Source of the DNA: Candidatus Krumholzibacteriota bacterium
GTDB taxonomy: Bacteria > Krumholzibacteriota > Krumholzibacteriia > Krumholzibacteriales > WJIX01
Assembly: GCA_034520215.1 (NCBI GenBank)
Contig: JAXHNR010000001.1
Location: forward strand, 558,001 to 622,000
DNA length: 64,000 nt
Direction: 5' to 3'
Shown here: positions 1-8,563 of the stretch, piece after piece
Layout: each line of letters starts with the position of its first letter
Numbering within the stretch: the first letter of the stretch is position 1
The notes under the pieces: model-generated
The model's input: only the letters and a program-made list of their open reading frames with translations
Database searches by the model: none
What the model was told of the DNA's origin: nothing
Translations under genes and position numbers: made by a program

Positions 1-2022
1 GACGAACAGAAGATGTACGGATATGAAATGGGATATGATATGGGGGAAAGCGGCGGTATCGTTACAAATGGTTCAACTCAGTATGATCAAGGATATTATA
101 GGGGTAAGCATATATTCAAGGAAGGCGAGGGTGTTTTAAAGGTTTATGATTCGATTTATACTACCTGTGATTTGAAAGATCCACATTTTTCACTTCGTGC
201 CAATAAGATGAAAGTATATATTGGCGATAAAGTGATTTCAGGTCCTATAAAACTCTATATTGGTGAAATTCCTATTTTCTATCTTCCCTTCATGGCCAAT
301 TCTATAAGGCATGACAGGCATTCAGGAATCTTAAGACCTAATTTTGATATTGGGATTAACAGTAGAGACGGTAGATTTATAAGAGGACTGGGTTATTATT
401 GGGCCACGAATGATTATACAGATTTTGCTTTGAGGACGGATTTCAATGAATTTAAGAATGTTAGAATCCAGCTGGAGAACAGATATAAAGTCAGATATAT
501 GCTGGGTGGTAATGTCAAGTTGAATTTCATGAGAGATTTCACGAATAAGGCGAATCAATGGACGGTAAATTCTTCTCATAGCCAGAATTTCGGAAAGTCT
601 GCTTCCTTTCGCTCCAATCTCAGGTTTGTAAGCAGCGATCAAGCTCAAAGCGCTCTTCATAGAGCTGAGGATGTAAAGAAGATTGTTGATAGAAGAATAT
701 ATTCAAGTGCCAATTTCAACAAAAGCTGGGGAGGAACAAGGCTCGGTTTGTCGGCAAGCCGCAACCAGAAGTTGAATGTTGAAGATCCTTATGCCACCAG
801 AGTTTCTGGAACGATGCCGTCGGTTTCCCTTAATTTTCCCCGCACATCTCTCTGGTTTGGAGAGAATCACAAAAGCGGTAAGAGAAGTATCATAGAAAGA
901 ATGCTTAGAAGTGTATCCTTTTCCCCAAACCTCAATGCAAAGCGAGCTACTGAAGAGAGCGACGCAAAAAGAATTACAAGAATATCGGCTAGCTCAGGTT
1001 TGTCTCTCAGCCAGCAGCATAAGCTGCTGTTTCTGAATCTTTCCCCGTCATTGAGTACGAGATGGAATTATTCCCGTGTTAGTTATGATAAGATCGATAC
1101 ATCTCTTGTTGCCAATCCAAATTCGCTTGTGAATGAGAGCGATAACAGGTTTTCGCTGAGTCTTAATTCGGGAATTGGAACCACTCTGTACGGGACTTTC
1201 TATCCGAAGCTGGGCGTGATACGCGGGATAAGGCATACTTTCAACCCTTCCGCCAATTATTCATATAGCCCCAAACTGGGAGAAGAGCAAGCCGAAAGCA
1301 GGAATGTAAGGTATTCAGTAAGGAACATACTTGATTTAAAAGTACTTGAAAATGACCAGCTGGTTAAAAAGAATAATGTGATAACCTGGAACCTCGGCGG
1401 GAGCTATAATCCCGATGCCGCTAAAGGCAATCGTTTTTCAAATATAGGCAGTAGTGTCCGCACTACCATAGCAAATTTTATGTCGTTTAGTCTTAATCAC
1501 TCAATAGATCCGAAGGAAAAGGAGATAGTATCGACTAGTTTCAGTGTTGACCTGTCACTTGGCGGGGAATTTTCATATCCCGCCAAATGGAGAATACGTA
1601 AAGCCGAAAAGATCGCTGCTGCAGCAGGTTCAGATTCATTGGAGTCAAAGGGTGACGGGAAAGGGTCAGAGAAGAAGGCGGAAGGTAAGCAAAGATGGTC
1701 ATTTAATATAGGATACAGTTATTCAAGCAGGGGGACAGGTGTATACAAATCGATCTCAAGCAAAGTGGACCTGAGAGGTAATCTCAAATTAACAGAGAAA
1801 TGGCAGATATCATATTCGGGATATTATGATTTGGAAAGGCAGGGATTTACGAGTCAGCAGTATTCTATAAAACGTGATTTACATTGCTGGCAGGCTAGTT
1901 TCATTCATCGTGAATTTGGAGGAGAATGGAGTTATTATTTCCAGATATCGATAAAGGAACTTCCCGATATAATGTATGAAAGAGGAAAGAGGGGTTTGAT
2001 AAGTTCTGTACCTTTCAGATAG
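1..2022 (+). CDS. lptD: LptD/OstA-like LPS-assembly outer-membrane protein (5' partial)
   Basis: C-terminal part of an LptD-family protein, which inserts lipopolysaccharide into the outer leaflet of the outer membrane. The reading frame is open from base 1, so the gene starts outside the window; the first ATG at 13 is probably internal. Near the visible N-terminus the end of the OstA-type jellyroll can be read (TTCDLKDPHFSLRANKMKVY, then a Y-x-P-F-M stretch), which is the usual LptD junction. The rest is a long run of amphipathic, aromatic-rich beta strands, as expected for the large barrel. The last residues form a strand ending in Phe-Arg. HU follows after 92 bases under its own promoter. 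The barrel sequence is divergent, so the family call rests mainly on the N-terminal motif and overall architecture. Confidence 0.8.
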   Translation, partial: DEQKMYGYEMGYDMGESGGIVTNGSTQYDQGYYRGKHIFKEGEGVLKVYDSIYTTCDLKDPHFSLRANKMKVYIGDKVISGPIKLYIGEIPIFYLPFMANSIRHDRHSGILRPNFDIGINSRDGRFIRGLGYYWATNDYTDFALRTDFNEFKNVRIQLENRYKVRYMLGGNVKLNFMRDFTNKANQWTVNSSHSQNFGKSASFRSNLRFVSSDQAQSALHRAEDVKKIVDRRIYSSANFNKSWGGTRLGLSASRNQKLNVEDPYATRVSGTMPSVSLNFPRTSLWFGENHKSGKRSIIERMLRSVSFSPNLNAKRATEESDAKRITRISASSGLSLSQQHKLLFLNLSPSLSTRWNYSRVSYDKIDTSLVANPNSLVNESDNRFSLSLNSGIGTTLYGTFYPKLGVIRGIRHTFNPSANYSYSPKLGEEQAESRNVRYSVRNILDLKVLENDQLVKKNNVITWNLGGSYNPDAAKGNRFSNIGSSVRTTIANFMSFSLNHSIDPKEKEIVSTSFSVDLSLGGEFSYPAKWRIRKAEKIAAAAGSDSLESKGDGKGSEKKAEGKQRWSFNIGYSYSSRGTGVYKSISSKVDLRGNLKLTEKWQISYSGYYDLERQGFTSQQYSIKRDLHCWQASFIHREFGGEWSYYFQISIKELPDIMYERGKRGLISSVPFR

Positions 2023-2043
2023 CAGATTTATTGATAAAAAGTG

Positions 2044-2073
2044 TTGACAGATATAGAAGTTGAGACATAGAGT
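2044..2073 (+). promoter_or_regulatory. Putative sigma70-type promoter of the HU gene
   Basis: TTGACA at 2044-2049 and TAGAGT at 2068-2073 are separated by 18 bases, in the short gap before the HU gene. The -35 is perfect and the -10 is weak. Confidence 0.45.
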
Positions 2074-2114
2074 ATTTCTATATGGGTTTTTACTATGAAT
2101 GAAGGAGGTGAAGA

Positions 2115-2411
2115 ATGAATAAAACAGAAATGGTAGAAAAGGTTGCGAAGAAAACTGGCTTGACCCTTAAGGATGCCAAGGCGGCTATTGACGCTATTTT
2201 CAGCACAGCTCCTAGAGAGGGTATTATCGCTTCTGAAATAGCGATAGGTAGAAGAGTTCAGATTACCGGATTTGGCACTTTCTCGCGCCGTAGCCGTAAA
2301 AAGCGCAAAGGCCGTAATCCTCAGACAAATCAAACTATTACTATTCCAGCCACAAAAGTACCAGCCTTTAAAGCCGGCAAGGCTTTGAAAGCTCGTGTGG
2401 CGAAGAAGTAA
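2115..2411 (+). CDS. HU/IHF family nucleoid DNA-binding protein
   Basis: Histone-like HU protein, 98 aa, which binds and bends DNA as a dimer. The N-terminal helices ([16 protein letters not shown]), the central ITGFGTF turn and the beta-arm signature [14 protein letters not shown] followed by [11 protein letters not shown] match the family along its whole length. The start is set by a strong ribosome site, GGAGGTG, 5-6 bases before the ATG. The gene stands alone with its own promoter and a clear intrinsic terminator. Whether it is a homodimer HU or an IHF-like subunit cannot be told from one sequence. Confidence 0.95.
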   Translation: MNKTEMVEKVAKKTGLTLKDAKAAIDAIFSTAPREGIIASEIAIGRRVQITGFGTFSRRSRKKRKGRNPQTNQTITIPATKVPAFKAGKALKARVAKK

Positions 2412-2430
2412 TCAAAACGTTATTATTAAG

Positions 2431-2463
2431 GGAGCAAAGGAAAAAATTCGTTTGCTCCTTTTT
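2431..2463 (+). terminator. Rho-independent terminator of HU
   Basis: Perfect 8-bp stem GGAGCAAA (2431-2438) with TTTGCTCC (2451-2458), a 12-base loop, then a run of T. Confidence 0.85.
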
Positions 2464-2499
2464 CTATATTCTTTTTTGTGTTTCAGGGGAATAAAATTA

Positions 2500-3873
2500 A
2501 TGCGATCTGTCTCTTGTTTTTTCTTTATATTTGTATTGCTTATCTCTTTGTCTGGATGCCGCGGCGGGAAGGAACCGGTTACAATCCTTTTCACCAGTGA
2601 TGTTAACGGCAGAATCAGAGCATTTGGCTGAGGGGAATCCGCTGAAGGCGGGGTAGCCCGGAGGGCTGCCGCTATTAAGAGAGAGTATGAAAAGGACAAT
2701 TCTATTCTGGTGTTATCCGCTGGTGATTTCTATGGTGAGAGCAGCATTATGGCCATGTATAGAGGACGCTTTCTCGCGGATATGATGATAAAGATGGGAT
2801 ATTGCGCTGTTGGAGTCGGGGAGCATGAACTTAATTATCAACTGAAAGCTATACGAGAGGGTATAGAAAAAGGATTACCGGTTATCTGCTCTAATCTTTA
2901 TGATGACCGAATGTGCGTTTTTCCACCATATTTGATTAAGGAAGTTCACGGTAATAGAGTCGGTGTTTTCGCTTTGCTTGATGAACCTATTCCTCAACAA
3001 CTGAATATGGAATTAAAATCTCCTGCTGAAAGGGGTAAAGAAGTTATAAGTGAGCTGCGAGAAAAAGGTTGTGAGCTTATTATTCTGATTGCTCATATGG
3101 GAACGGAGAAACTAAAGGATATTTTGCCATCGCTTAAAGGTGTCGATTTGATTATACGCGGTCACGCTGAGGGAGGGTTGGAAGTACCCCTGGATTGTTT
3201 AAACGGAGCGATAGAGGGTTCGGATAATTATGACATTCCCGTGCTATTCGCCGGTGACGGCGGGAGAAAGATAGGAAAGATCGTTATTGTGCCCAAAGGT
3301 GATGAAGAATATGATTTTAAAAACAGAACGGTTATTTCTTTGAAAAAATCTTCAGCGAGGGATCAGCGGTTTGTTGAGTATTTGAGAGATTATCGGGAAA
3401 AGGAAGGGGAGAGGCTCCGTGAGTTGAGGATGAAGAAATTCATATCTCATGATAAACGTGGAAAGTTAAGAGAAAGGTATTTGGGAGTGGATATATGCGC
3501 CAGATGCCATGGCGATATAGTTTCAGCGTTTAAATCTTCGGCCCATTCGAAAGCTTATAACAGGTTGAAAGCTGCCTATGATAAAACCAAATGTCTTGAG
3601 TGTCACACGACTGGGTATGGGATGTATTCGGGATATGGTTCAGATGAAGCCGGAGTGAACAGGATTAATCTTGAAGGTGTAACGTGCGAGGCGTGTCACG
3701 GCTACGGTACAAATCATTCGCGTGATACTAATTATGTAAGAGCTGCTATAAATTCATGCGGTATGTGCCATACTTCAGATAGAAGCCCGGATTTCGAATA
3801 TGAAGAGTACTTGAGGCGCATTCTATGTTATATGAAACCGGATTCTTCAACCTACAAGAAGGATTTCAAGTGA
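2500..3873 (+). CDS. UshA-like lipoprotein selenoprotein with C-terminal multiheme cytochrome domain
   Basis: A 457-aa exported protein that is complete only if the TGA at 2629-2631 is read as selenocysteine (residue 44). The frame before (MRSVSC..., lipobox LSGC) and after the TGA is the same, and no other start gives a sensible protein. The N-terminal part is calcineurin-like/UshA-type: ILFTSDVNGRIRAFG-Sec-GESAEGGVARRAA, SAGDFYGE, GEHELNY, LIAHMG and IRGHAE match the metal-binding blocks. Four CxxCH heme motifs follow at residues 333, 365, 396 and 420. Sec replaces the Cys found after the 'NxxGxxxPxG' block in related UshA-like proteins. A hairpin that can act as a bacterial SECIS lies at 2652-2670. 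The start ATG at 2500 has AGGGGA ahead of it. The substrate is unknown; a periplasmic redox role is an inference from the hemes and Sec. Confidence 0.85.
2652..2670 (+). promoter_or_regulatory. Putative bacterial SECIS hairpin for UGA-2629
   Basis: An 8-bp stem (2652-2659 with 2663-2670, one G-U pair) has the tri-loop GGA and begins 21 bases after the UGA. Bacterial SECIS stems lie at about this distance and need a G at the start of the apical loop, as here. Confidence 0.65.
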
Positions 3874-4700
3874 AGAGATATTCCAGACTGACATGCAAGA
3901 AACCCAACTCAATCCGTGGTAAAAAGGCCGGATTATCTGTTTTAATAAAAGTATTACTTATTTTTAGCTCTTTTTTTCCTTTCGAATATATTCAGGCGGT
4001 GGAGTCTGATTTTCTTATCCCGGGTATATCTTTTGGAGATATTGATTTTAGAGCGGGAACAAAAATTGAATATATCGTTATTTCAGAAGTATATGAGGTT
4101 AGAGATACTTCTTTGGTTGGTTTGTCTGTCATCGATTCTCCAGAGGACAAAACGGTTCTTGAAATAACTTCTTCTCCATGGCCTGCGGCACCGTCAGAAA
4201 TGATTACTGTCAGAGTTACTATGACGGAGAATTGCGACAGTATTGAAACACTTGGAAACCTGGATTCAATTTTAGAGAAAGTTATGATAAAAGAAGGTGA
4301 TAAACCTTTCAGGGAAGCCACTGAAAAGGAAATAGAAGATTTCGAATTGGACAGAATGTTCATCCATCCTGAAGAATTTAAAGAGACGAAACTATCTTCT
4401 GTTAAGCTGAAGACTCCGGCAGGTCAGTTCAACTGTGAGCTAAAAGAATTCCACAATAAACGTGAAAGAAAGATGAACCTCGGCGGCAATGAAGCAGTCA
4501 GATTTGAAGAAGAAAGTAATCTCCTATGGATCTCCGGTGAAGTTCCTTTCTGGGGTCTTGTAAAAAGTGAGGTCACAAAGAAAACTTATACTAGAATGAA
4601 CTTGCCTCATACTTCTGAGAGAACGCTTAATGTTAAGGAGACATTTCTTAGATCCGAGTTAATTTCCTTCACAGAGAATAAAAACGGCAATATTAAATAG
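3870..4700 (+). CDS. Exported protein of unknown function, coupled to the cytochrome selenoprotein
   Basis: A 276-aa protein not recognised as any named family. I take GTG at 3870 as the start: it overlaps the previous stop (GTGA) and has AAGGA six bases upstream, whereas the longer frame would run inside the upstream gene. A hydrophobic stretch (about residues 17-38, VLIKVLLIFSSFFPFEYIQA) looks like an uncleaved or cleaved signal segment. The remainder is beta-rich, with many alternating polar and hydrophobic strands and a T(R/K)-rich middle, and has no cysteine pair or heme motif. Translational coupling suggests it works with the UshA-like/multiheme protein in the envelope, but its role cannot be read from sequence. 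Confidence 0.75.
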   Translation: MKRYSRLTCKKPNSIRGKKAGLSVLIKVLLIFSSFFPFEYIQAVESDFLIPGISFGDIDFRAGTKIEYIVISEVYEVRDTSLVGLSVIDSPEDKTVLEITSSPWPAAPSEMITVRVTMTENCDSIETLGNLDSILEKVMIKEGDKPFREATEKEIEDFELDRMFIHPEEFKETKLSSVKLKTPAGQFNCELKEFHNKRERKMNLGGNEAVRFEEESNLLWISGEVPFWGLVKSEVTKKTYTRMNLPHTSERTLNVKETFLRSELISFTENKNGNIK

Positions 4701-4844
4701 CCTCTTTTCCTAAAATGTCTTAGAGATTGATACTTTTCAATATTTTTCGTTAAATTTCAATAATCCAGCATCATAAACTTGCCAAAATCGTCTTTTCGTG
4801 ATATATTTAATCCTGTAGGCATCAGGTTATTACATAATTATTGG

Positions 4845-4873
4845 TTGACGTCAGTTTGCCGCTGTGGTATACA
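4845..4873 (+). promoter_or_regulatory. Putative sigma70 promoter before the zinc-ribbon genes
   Basis: TTGACG (4845-4850), 17-base spacer, TATACA (4868-4873). It overlaps an imperfect inverted repeat TGTGGTA...TACCACA (about 4864-4914) that could be an operator or a 5' leader hairpin. Confidence 0.5.
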
Positions 4874-4947
4874 CAATATGTTGTACAATGATTATTGAAG
4901 TACCACAAAATAATGTGTAATTTCTCGTACCAGGGGTGGAGGAGAAG

Positions 4948-5133
4948 ATGAGCACCAACCATAGGGATGAAGAAGTTCTTAAGAAAACAAAAAATTATGT
5001 TAAATTTCACAGATTGCTTACAAGGGCGGAGAATAACGGAAGGCTCGATGGAAAATTTCGCTGCCCTGTTTGTGGAATGAGGTATCTTTCAGCGGAAAAA
5101 GCGAATAATTGTTGCCGTATAGATTTTGATTAA
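4948..5133 (+). CDS. Small cysteine-rich putative zinc-binding protein
   Basis: A 61-aa basic protein. The C-terminal part reads FRCPVCGMRYLSAEKANNCC, a CxxC and CC set suited to one zinc ion. The N-terminal part is helical and Lys-rich (EEVLKKTKNYVKFHRLL). The ATG at 4948 is preferred over an in-frame GTG at 4936 because GGAGGAG lies directly before it. It sits 37 bases upstream of another zinc-ribbon protein and may be cotranscribed. No family is recognised; a regulatory or nucleic-acid-binding role is a guess from composition. Confidence 0.7.
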   Translation: MSTNHRDEEVLKKTKNYVKFHRLLTRAENNGRLDGKFRCPVCGMRYLSAEKANNCCRIDFD

Positions 5134-5170
5134 ATTTTGAACTTTTAAGTTAAAATCACAGGATATATTA

Positions 5171-5599
5171 ATGCCGGATGAGGATGTGAGAAATAAATCA
5201 ATAAAGCAGTATTGTTCTGTATGCAAAAAGACATTTAAGATGGAAATCGTCGATGACTCTGATAGTCAAGAGGTTCTATGGCTGAAGTGCCCGGGTTGTG
5301 AAGGCTTTCTACCATATATGACGGGAATGGATGGGGAAAAAGAGGATGACCAGAAGCAAGACGCGGAGCTGGAAGATTCGTCCAGTCTTGAACCGGAGGA
5401 TTTGACCAGCGATGAAAGAAAGAACGCGCTGGTTTACAATCAGTCATCTAAATATAAAATAGACGATATAATCTATCATAGATCCTGGGATGATTACGGT
5501 AAAGTAATTGAAAAAGAGACACTGCCGGGAAACAGGAAGACTATCATTGTCCAATTTATCGATCAGGGAAGGACAAGGTTGCTTGAAGGTGTGAAGTAG
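5171..5599 (+). CDS. Zinc-ribbon protein with a C-terminal UvrD-tail-like SH3/Tudor domain
   Basis: A 142-aa protein in two parts. Residues 15-43 form a zinc ribbon (C15, C18, C40, C43). After an acidic linker (about 55-85), residues 92-141 read YKIDDIIYHRSWDDYGKVIE, then a V-x-F-x-x-x-G-x-x-x-LL pattern. That pattern resembles the Tudor-like tail of UvrD/PcrA helicases ('F-x-x-G-D-x-V-x-H-x-x-F-G-x-G-x-V'), which in those proteins contacts RNA polymerase. This suggests a small transcription- or repair-associated factor, but only the fold-level pattern supports it. The next gene starts 11 bases later, so the three genes from 4948 may form one unit. Confidence 0.7.
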   Translation: MPDEDVRNKSIKQYCSVCKKTFKMEIVDDSDSQEVLWLKCPGCEGFLPYMTGMDGEKEDDQKQDAELEDSSSLEPEDLTSDERKNALVYNQSSKYKIDDIIYHRSWDDYGKVIEKETLPGNRKTIIVQFIDQGRTRLLEGVK

Positions 5600-5610
5600 A
5601 GGGATATCAA

Positions 5611-6411
5611 TTGAATTCATATCAGCGATTCTGTCTTCCCGTAGTGTTTTTTATTCTCGTATTGTTGTTTAAACCTCTAAACGCTTCCGAAGTATATACA
5701 GATATTTCAAATTTTTTTTATTCCACGGGTACATCCCGCGTTTCAACAGAATTTGGGTTCAGCACTATCAATTCTCCGCTGAAGGAGGCGAATCTTTTCG
5801 CGGCTGCCTATAAAGGAAATATTAATTCGAAGATGACTGTAAAATTAGTTATTCCCTATTTTGCTGTCAGAGCGAATGATAATCTCTCTTTTGGTTTTGG
5901 AGATTTTATACTTAATTCAACAACAAGAGTAAAAAGTGACAGCCTCGCGGAAAACGGTCTTTTCTTTAGGGCAGATTTTCGTTTCCCAACCGGTTCAAAG
6001 TCGCTTTATCCGTATTCACTTCAAAGTTTTGACGGTGGCGCTGGAATTGAAGTAAGAAAGCGTTTATCAAATCTTTACCTGAAAGGAGCAGCAACTTACA
6101 CCTTTGTTGGAGAGAGAGAACATGAAGGTGATTATTTGTACAGCAACCATCTGATATTGGGGGTTTCTGCTGGAATTAAAATAGGGAAGCAATACACATT
6201 AGAGGTTTCCGGGTACAATATTAATTATAGAAATAATAGTGAACACTGGATATTTATTATGAAAACTGAGAGGTGTATGACTGAAAATATAAGTATTTCA
6301 ATGCGCGGAGGGTTTGAAGCTGTGGAAAATGATGAAAAGATTTTTGATTCAATACTTTCGTTATATCTGACATTCCTGTTTCCAACCGGCAACTCAAATA
6401 CAGAAAAATAA
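5611..6411 (+). CDS. Outer-membrane beta-barrel protein of unknown function
   Basis: A 266-aa exported protein. It begins at TTG 5611 (AGGGAT upstream) with a signal peptide: basic N-terminus, hydrophobic core FCLPVVFFILVLLFKPL and cleavage near NASE. The mature part is a series of short amphipathic strands (FGFSTIN, MTVKLVIPYFAV, LFFRADFRFPTGS, YTLEVSGYNINY) and closes with an aromatic-rich strand ahead of a short tail. 'RFPTGS' and 'LFPTGN' occur in transporter-like barrel proteins annotated as phenol-degradation or DUF3187-like, but I do not assign a family. Confidence 0.65.
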   Translation: MNSYQRFCLPVVFFILVLLFKPLNASEVYTDISNFFYSTGTSRVSTEFGFSTINSPLKEANLFAAAYKGNINSKMTVKLVIPYFAVRANDNLSFGFGDFILNSTTRVKSDSLAENGLFFRADFRFPTGSKSLYPYSLQSFDGGAGIEVRKRLSNLYLKGAATYTFVGEREHEGDYLYSNHLILGVSAGIKIGKQYTLEVSGYNINYRNNSEHWIFIMKTERCMTENISISMRGGFEAVENDEKIFDSILSLYLTFLFPTGNSNTEK

Positions 6412-6658
6412 GAATCTTTGTAATTTCTATCTGAAGGAATAGCTAAAGGTCATTCAACTATGACGGTTTACCTTTTCTCATTTCTTATGTCCGTGTTTCA
6501 TTTCTAATGCAAAGTGCGAATGAGCAGTGTTTTTAATGTTCCTTATGATGGAACAAAGGGTTTTGAAACAGAAGAGAATTCCCTGCCTGTTAGAGGCATA
6601 TCTTTTGCAATGTTCTTTCATGAAAAAAAAATCTTTCTACGAATGAGAGCTGCCAGAA

Positions 6659-8086
6659 ATGACTAAAAACAACAACATCAAAATTCCTGTTGGAGTATTA
6701 GAAACGCTGTTCAATAAAGTTAATCAGGGTGTTCTCTTTTTTGATTATAACTTGAATATTTTGTACGCCAATAAGAGAGCTGTATCTCTTTTAGGTGTGG
6801 ATTCGCAAGAGAAAGCGGGTAATTTAATTAAGAGAAGTTGTCCGGAAGAGGCGATTCTAAAAAGCAGAGAGGGCAGAACTAAAACAACGTTTTTGGAAAC
6901 AAGAGACTCTCAGAGTAAAGAAAGTAATCTACTTGGAGTGGAATTCTCCTTTCGCGATCCTGAAGGTTTTCATCCTATCTACATTGTTATGCTTCACGAT
7001 TTTTCAGACTGGGAAAAACTCGACAGGATGCGGACTGATTTTATCAGTTCCGTCTCTCACCGGTTACGAACGCCTATGACATCAGTTCGTAATTCTTTTC
7101 AATTACTCTGTATGGACGGTACATCTCTGTGTGTGAAAGAAAGAGAAAAACTGCTTGAGATTGGAATGAGAAATATCAAGAGATTATCCTCTTCTCTAGA
7201 TGAACTGCAGAAAATATTTATGGTTCAATCTGAGGAAATGAATTTATTCAGAAGCTTGATCAGCATTGGCGGACAGGTAAACGAAATTTTTGAAAGACTT
7301 TATGATGACGGAAAAATATATGGCTTTGAGTTGACAAGTTGCGACATCGGTGTATTTACAGATAGAAGTAAGTTAGAGAATTATATGGTAACAGTTGCTG
7401 ATCTTTTTAGAAAATGGATTGACGGTAATCCTTACATTTCAGTCAAAATCGAATGTCGTCCGGACGAAGTTGCTGAGGCAAAAAGCGGAAGATTTGAGAT
7501 ATCTTTGAAACCGAGCCAGGAAGCTGTATCTTCAAAGAAAGTCACTCTGAAAGATTTTCTCTATTATCAGGAATCTCACAGATCTTTATTATTAGAAAGG
7601 TTGGCGGGAGCCATCGACGGTATAATGACAGTTAGTTCGGATGGTGTAACTATATCAATTCCTGCTGATCCGCCTTTTGACAGAGAAAAAGATCTGGTTC
7701 ATCCATTACACGTGATAGTTGACAAGACCTTAATTGAAAAAAGGCAATACTGTCTCGTAAATCTCCGGATCAGCGCTGATATTAGAAACACGGGTAAGAA
7801 AAATGAATATTTAAGGAAGATACTGTTAGGTGTAACAGAAACTGAAGTTGACAGTCTCGTGGTAATGGATGAACATCCTTCCAGCTATCTGATATTCTTT
7901 ATTGACCGTACAAGTGATGAAATTGATGAAATTATGAAGTTTGTCACAGATCAGTTCGCGGAATCCTGCAAAATCACTGCCGAAGAGGAACGCTCCTCTT
8001 TGAAGTGGGAAATAAAATTTAAAAGCAGACGCCAAATAGATAGCCACATCGACTCCAATCTTCTTAAAGCCGCGGAATTAGTTTGA
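6659..8086 (+). CDS. PAS-HisKA histidine-kinase-like protein with degenerate C-terminal half
   Basis: A 475-aa cytoplasmic protein with no membrane segment. Residues about 13-115 form a PAS-like domain (QGVLFFDYNLNILYANKRAV). Residues 125-185 are a HisKA dimerisation domain with the phosphoacceptor His134 in FISSVSHRLRTPMTSV. Beyond it the N, G1 and G2 boxes of a normal HATPase are not visible; around 230-340 only a faint remnant can be traced (LERLAGAIDGIMTVSSDGVTISIP). Residues about 350-460 form a separate alpha/beta domain (LHVIVDKTLIEKRQYCLVNLRI) of unknown type. It may be a phosphotransfer or scaffold protein rather than an active kinase. No response regulator is adjacent. Confidence 0.7.
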   Translation: MTKNNNIKIPVGVLETLFNKVNQGVLFFDYNLNILYANKRAVSLLGVDSQEKAGNLIKRSCPEEAILKSREGRTKTTFLETRDSQSKESNLLGVEFSFRDPEGFHPIYIVMLHDFSDWEKLDRMRTDFISSVSHRLRTPMTSVRNSFQLLCMDGTSLCVKEREKLLEIGMRNIKRLSSSLDELQKIFMVQSEEMNLFRSLISIGGQVNEIFERLYDDGKIYGFELTSCDIGVFTDRSKLENYMVTVADLFRKWIDGNPYISVKIECRPDEVAEAKSGRFEISLKPSQEAVSSKKVTLKDFLYYQESHRSLLLERLAGAIDGIMTVSSDGVTISIPADPPFDREKDLVHPLHVIVDKTLIEKRQYCLVNLRISADIRNTGKKNEYLRKILLGVTETEVDSLVVMDEHPSSYLIFFIDRTSDEIDEIMKFVTDQFAESCKITAEEERSSLKWEIKFKSRRQIDSHIDSNLLKAAELV

Positions 8087-8563
8087 TAACGCAGCTGACC
8101 TTCCCCGGAAGAGTTTATGATTTATCTAAACATCTAGTTTGAATAGTACGCTAATTTAACTTCGCGGAGTTTGTCTGGTTCCTTCTCTCTATTCATTGAA
8201 AGTAGAAGAACGCTCAGCGGGTATCCTATGATGGGATGGCTTATTTGAGGTAGGCGGTTATTAAGAACATATCCCCCCAATACTAAAGACATTATTTATT
8301 GAAAGGGGTTTATTTGAAAGTTAATATCCAATAAATAAAAAAGGTAAGTAGTTATTGATGTAGATACAATATATCTGTTAGAATCCACTGTATATAATTT
8401 AAGTTAAGTAAATTATGGCTTTTTTTAATGAGAAGAAAACTTATATTAGCTATATAAAAGAGAGGGTTGTAGGGCTGACTAGGACCGAGTGAAGCAGGTA
8501 TGTGTGTAATAAGGTGAATGTAAACAAAGACTTTCTAACGGTTTAATTCAAAGGGAGGAAATA
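8087..8563. other. 477-bp intergenic stretch, nothing recognised
   Basis: AT-rich sequence between two same-strand genes. I see no tRNA, riboswitch signature, supported small ORF or repeat shared with the rest of the window. The TATAAT-like stretch at the AT-rich centre (about 8391-8400) lacks a convincing -35. Confidence 0.5.

Noticed and set aside
2629..2631. Premature stop splitting the UshA-like gene into two pieces (pseudogene)
   Set aside because: Frame is unchanged on both sides, the codon sits at a Cys/Sec position, a SECIS-like hairpin follows, and a second UGA of the same kind exists in selD.
8341..8370. Possible further leader copy (GTAGATACAAT-like sequence)
   Set aside because: Only about ten bases match and no GTT core or cassette end follows.
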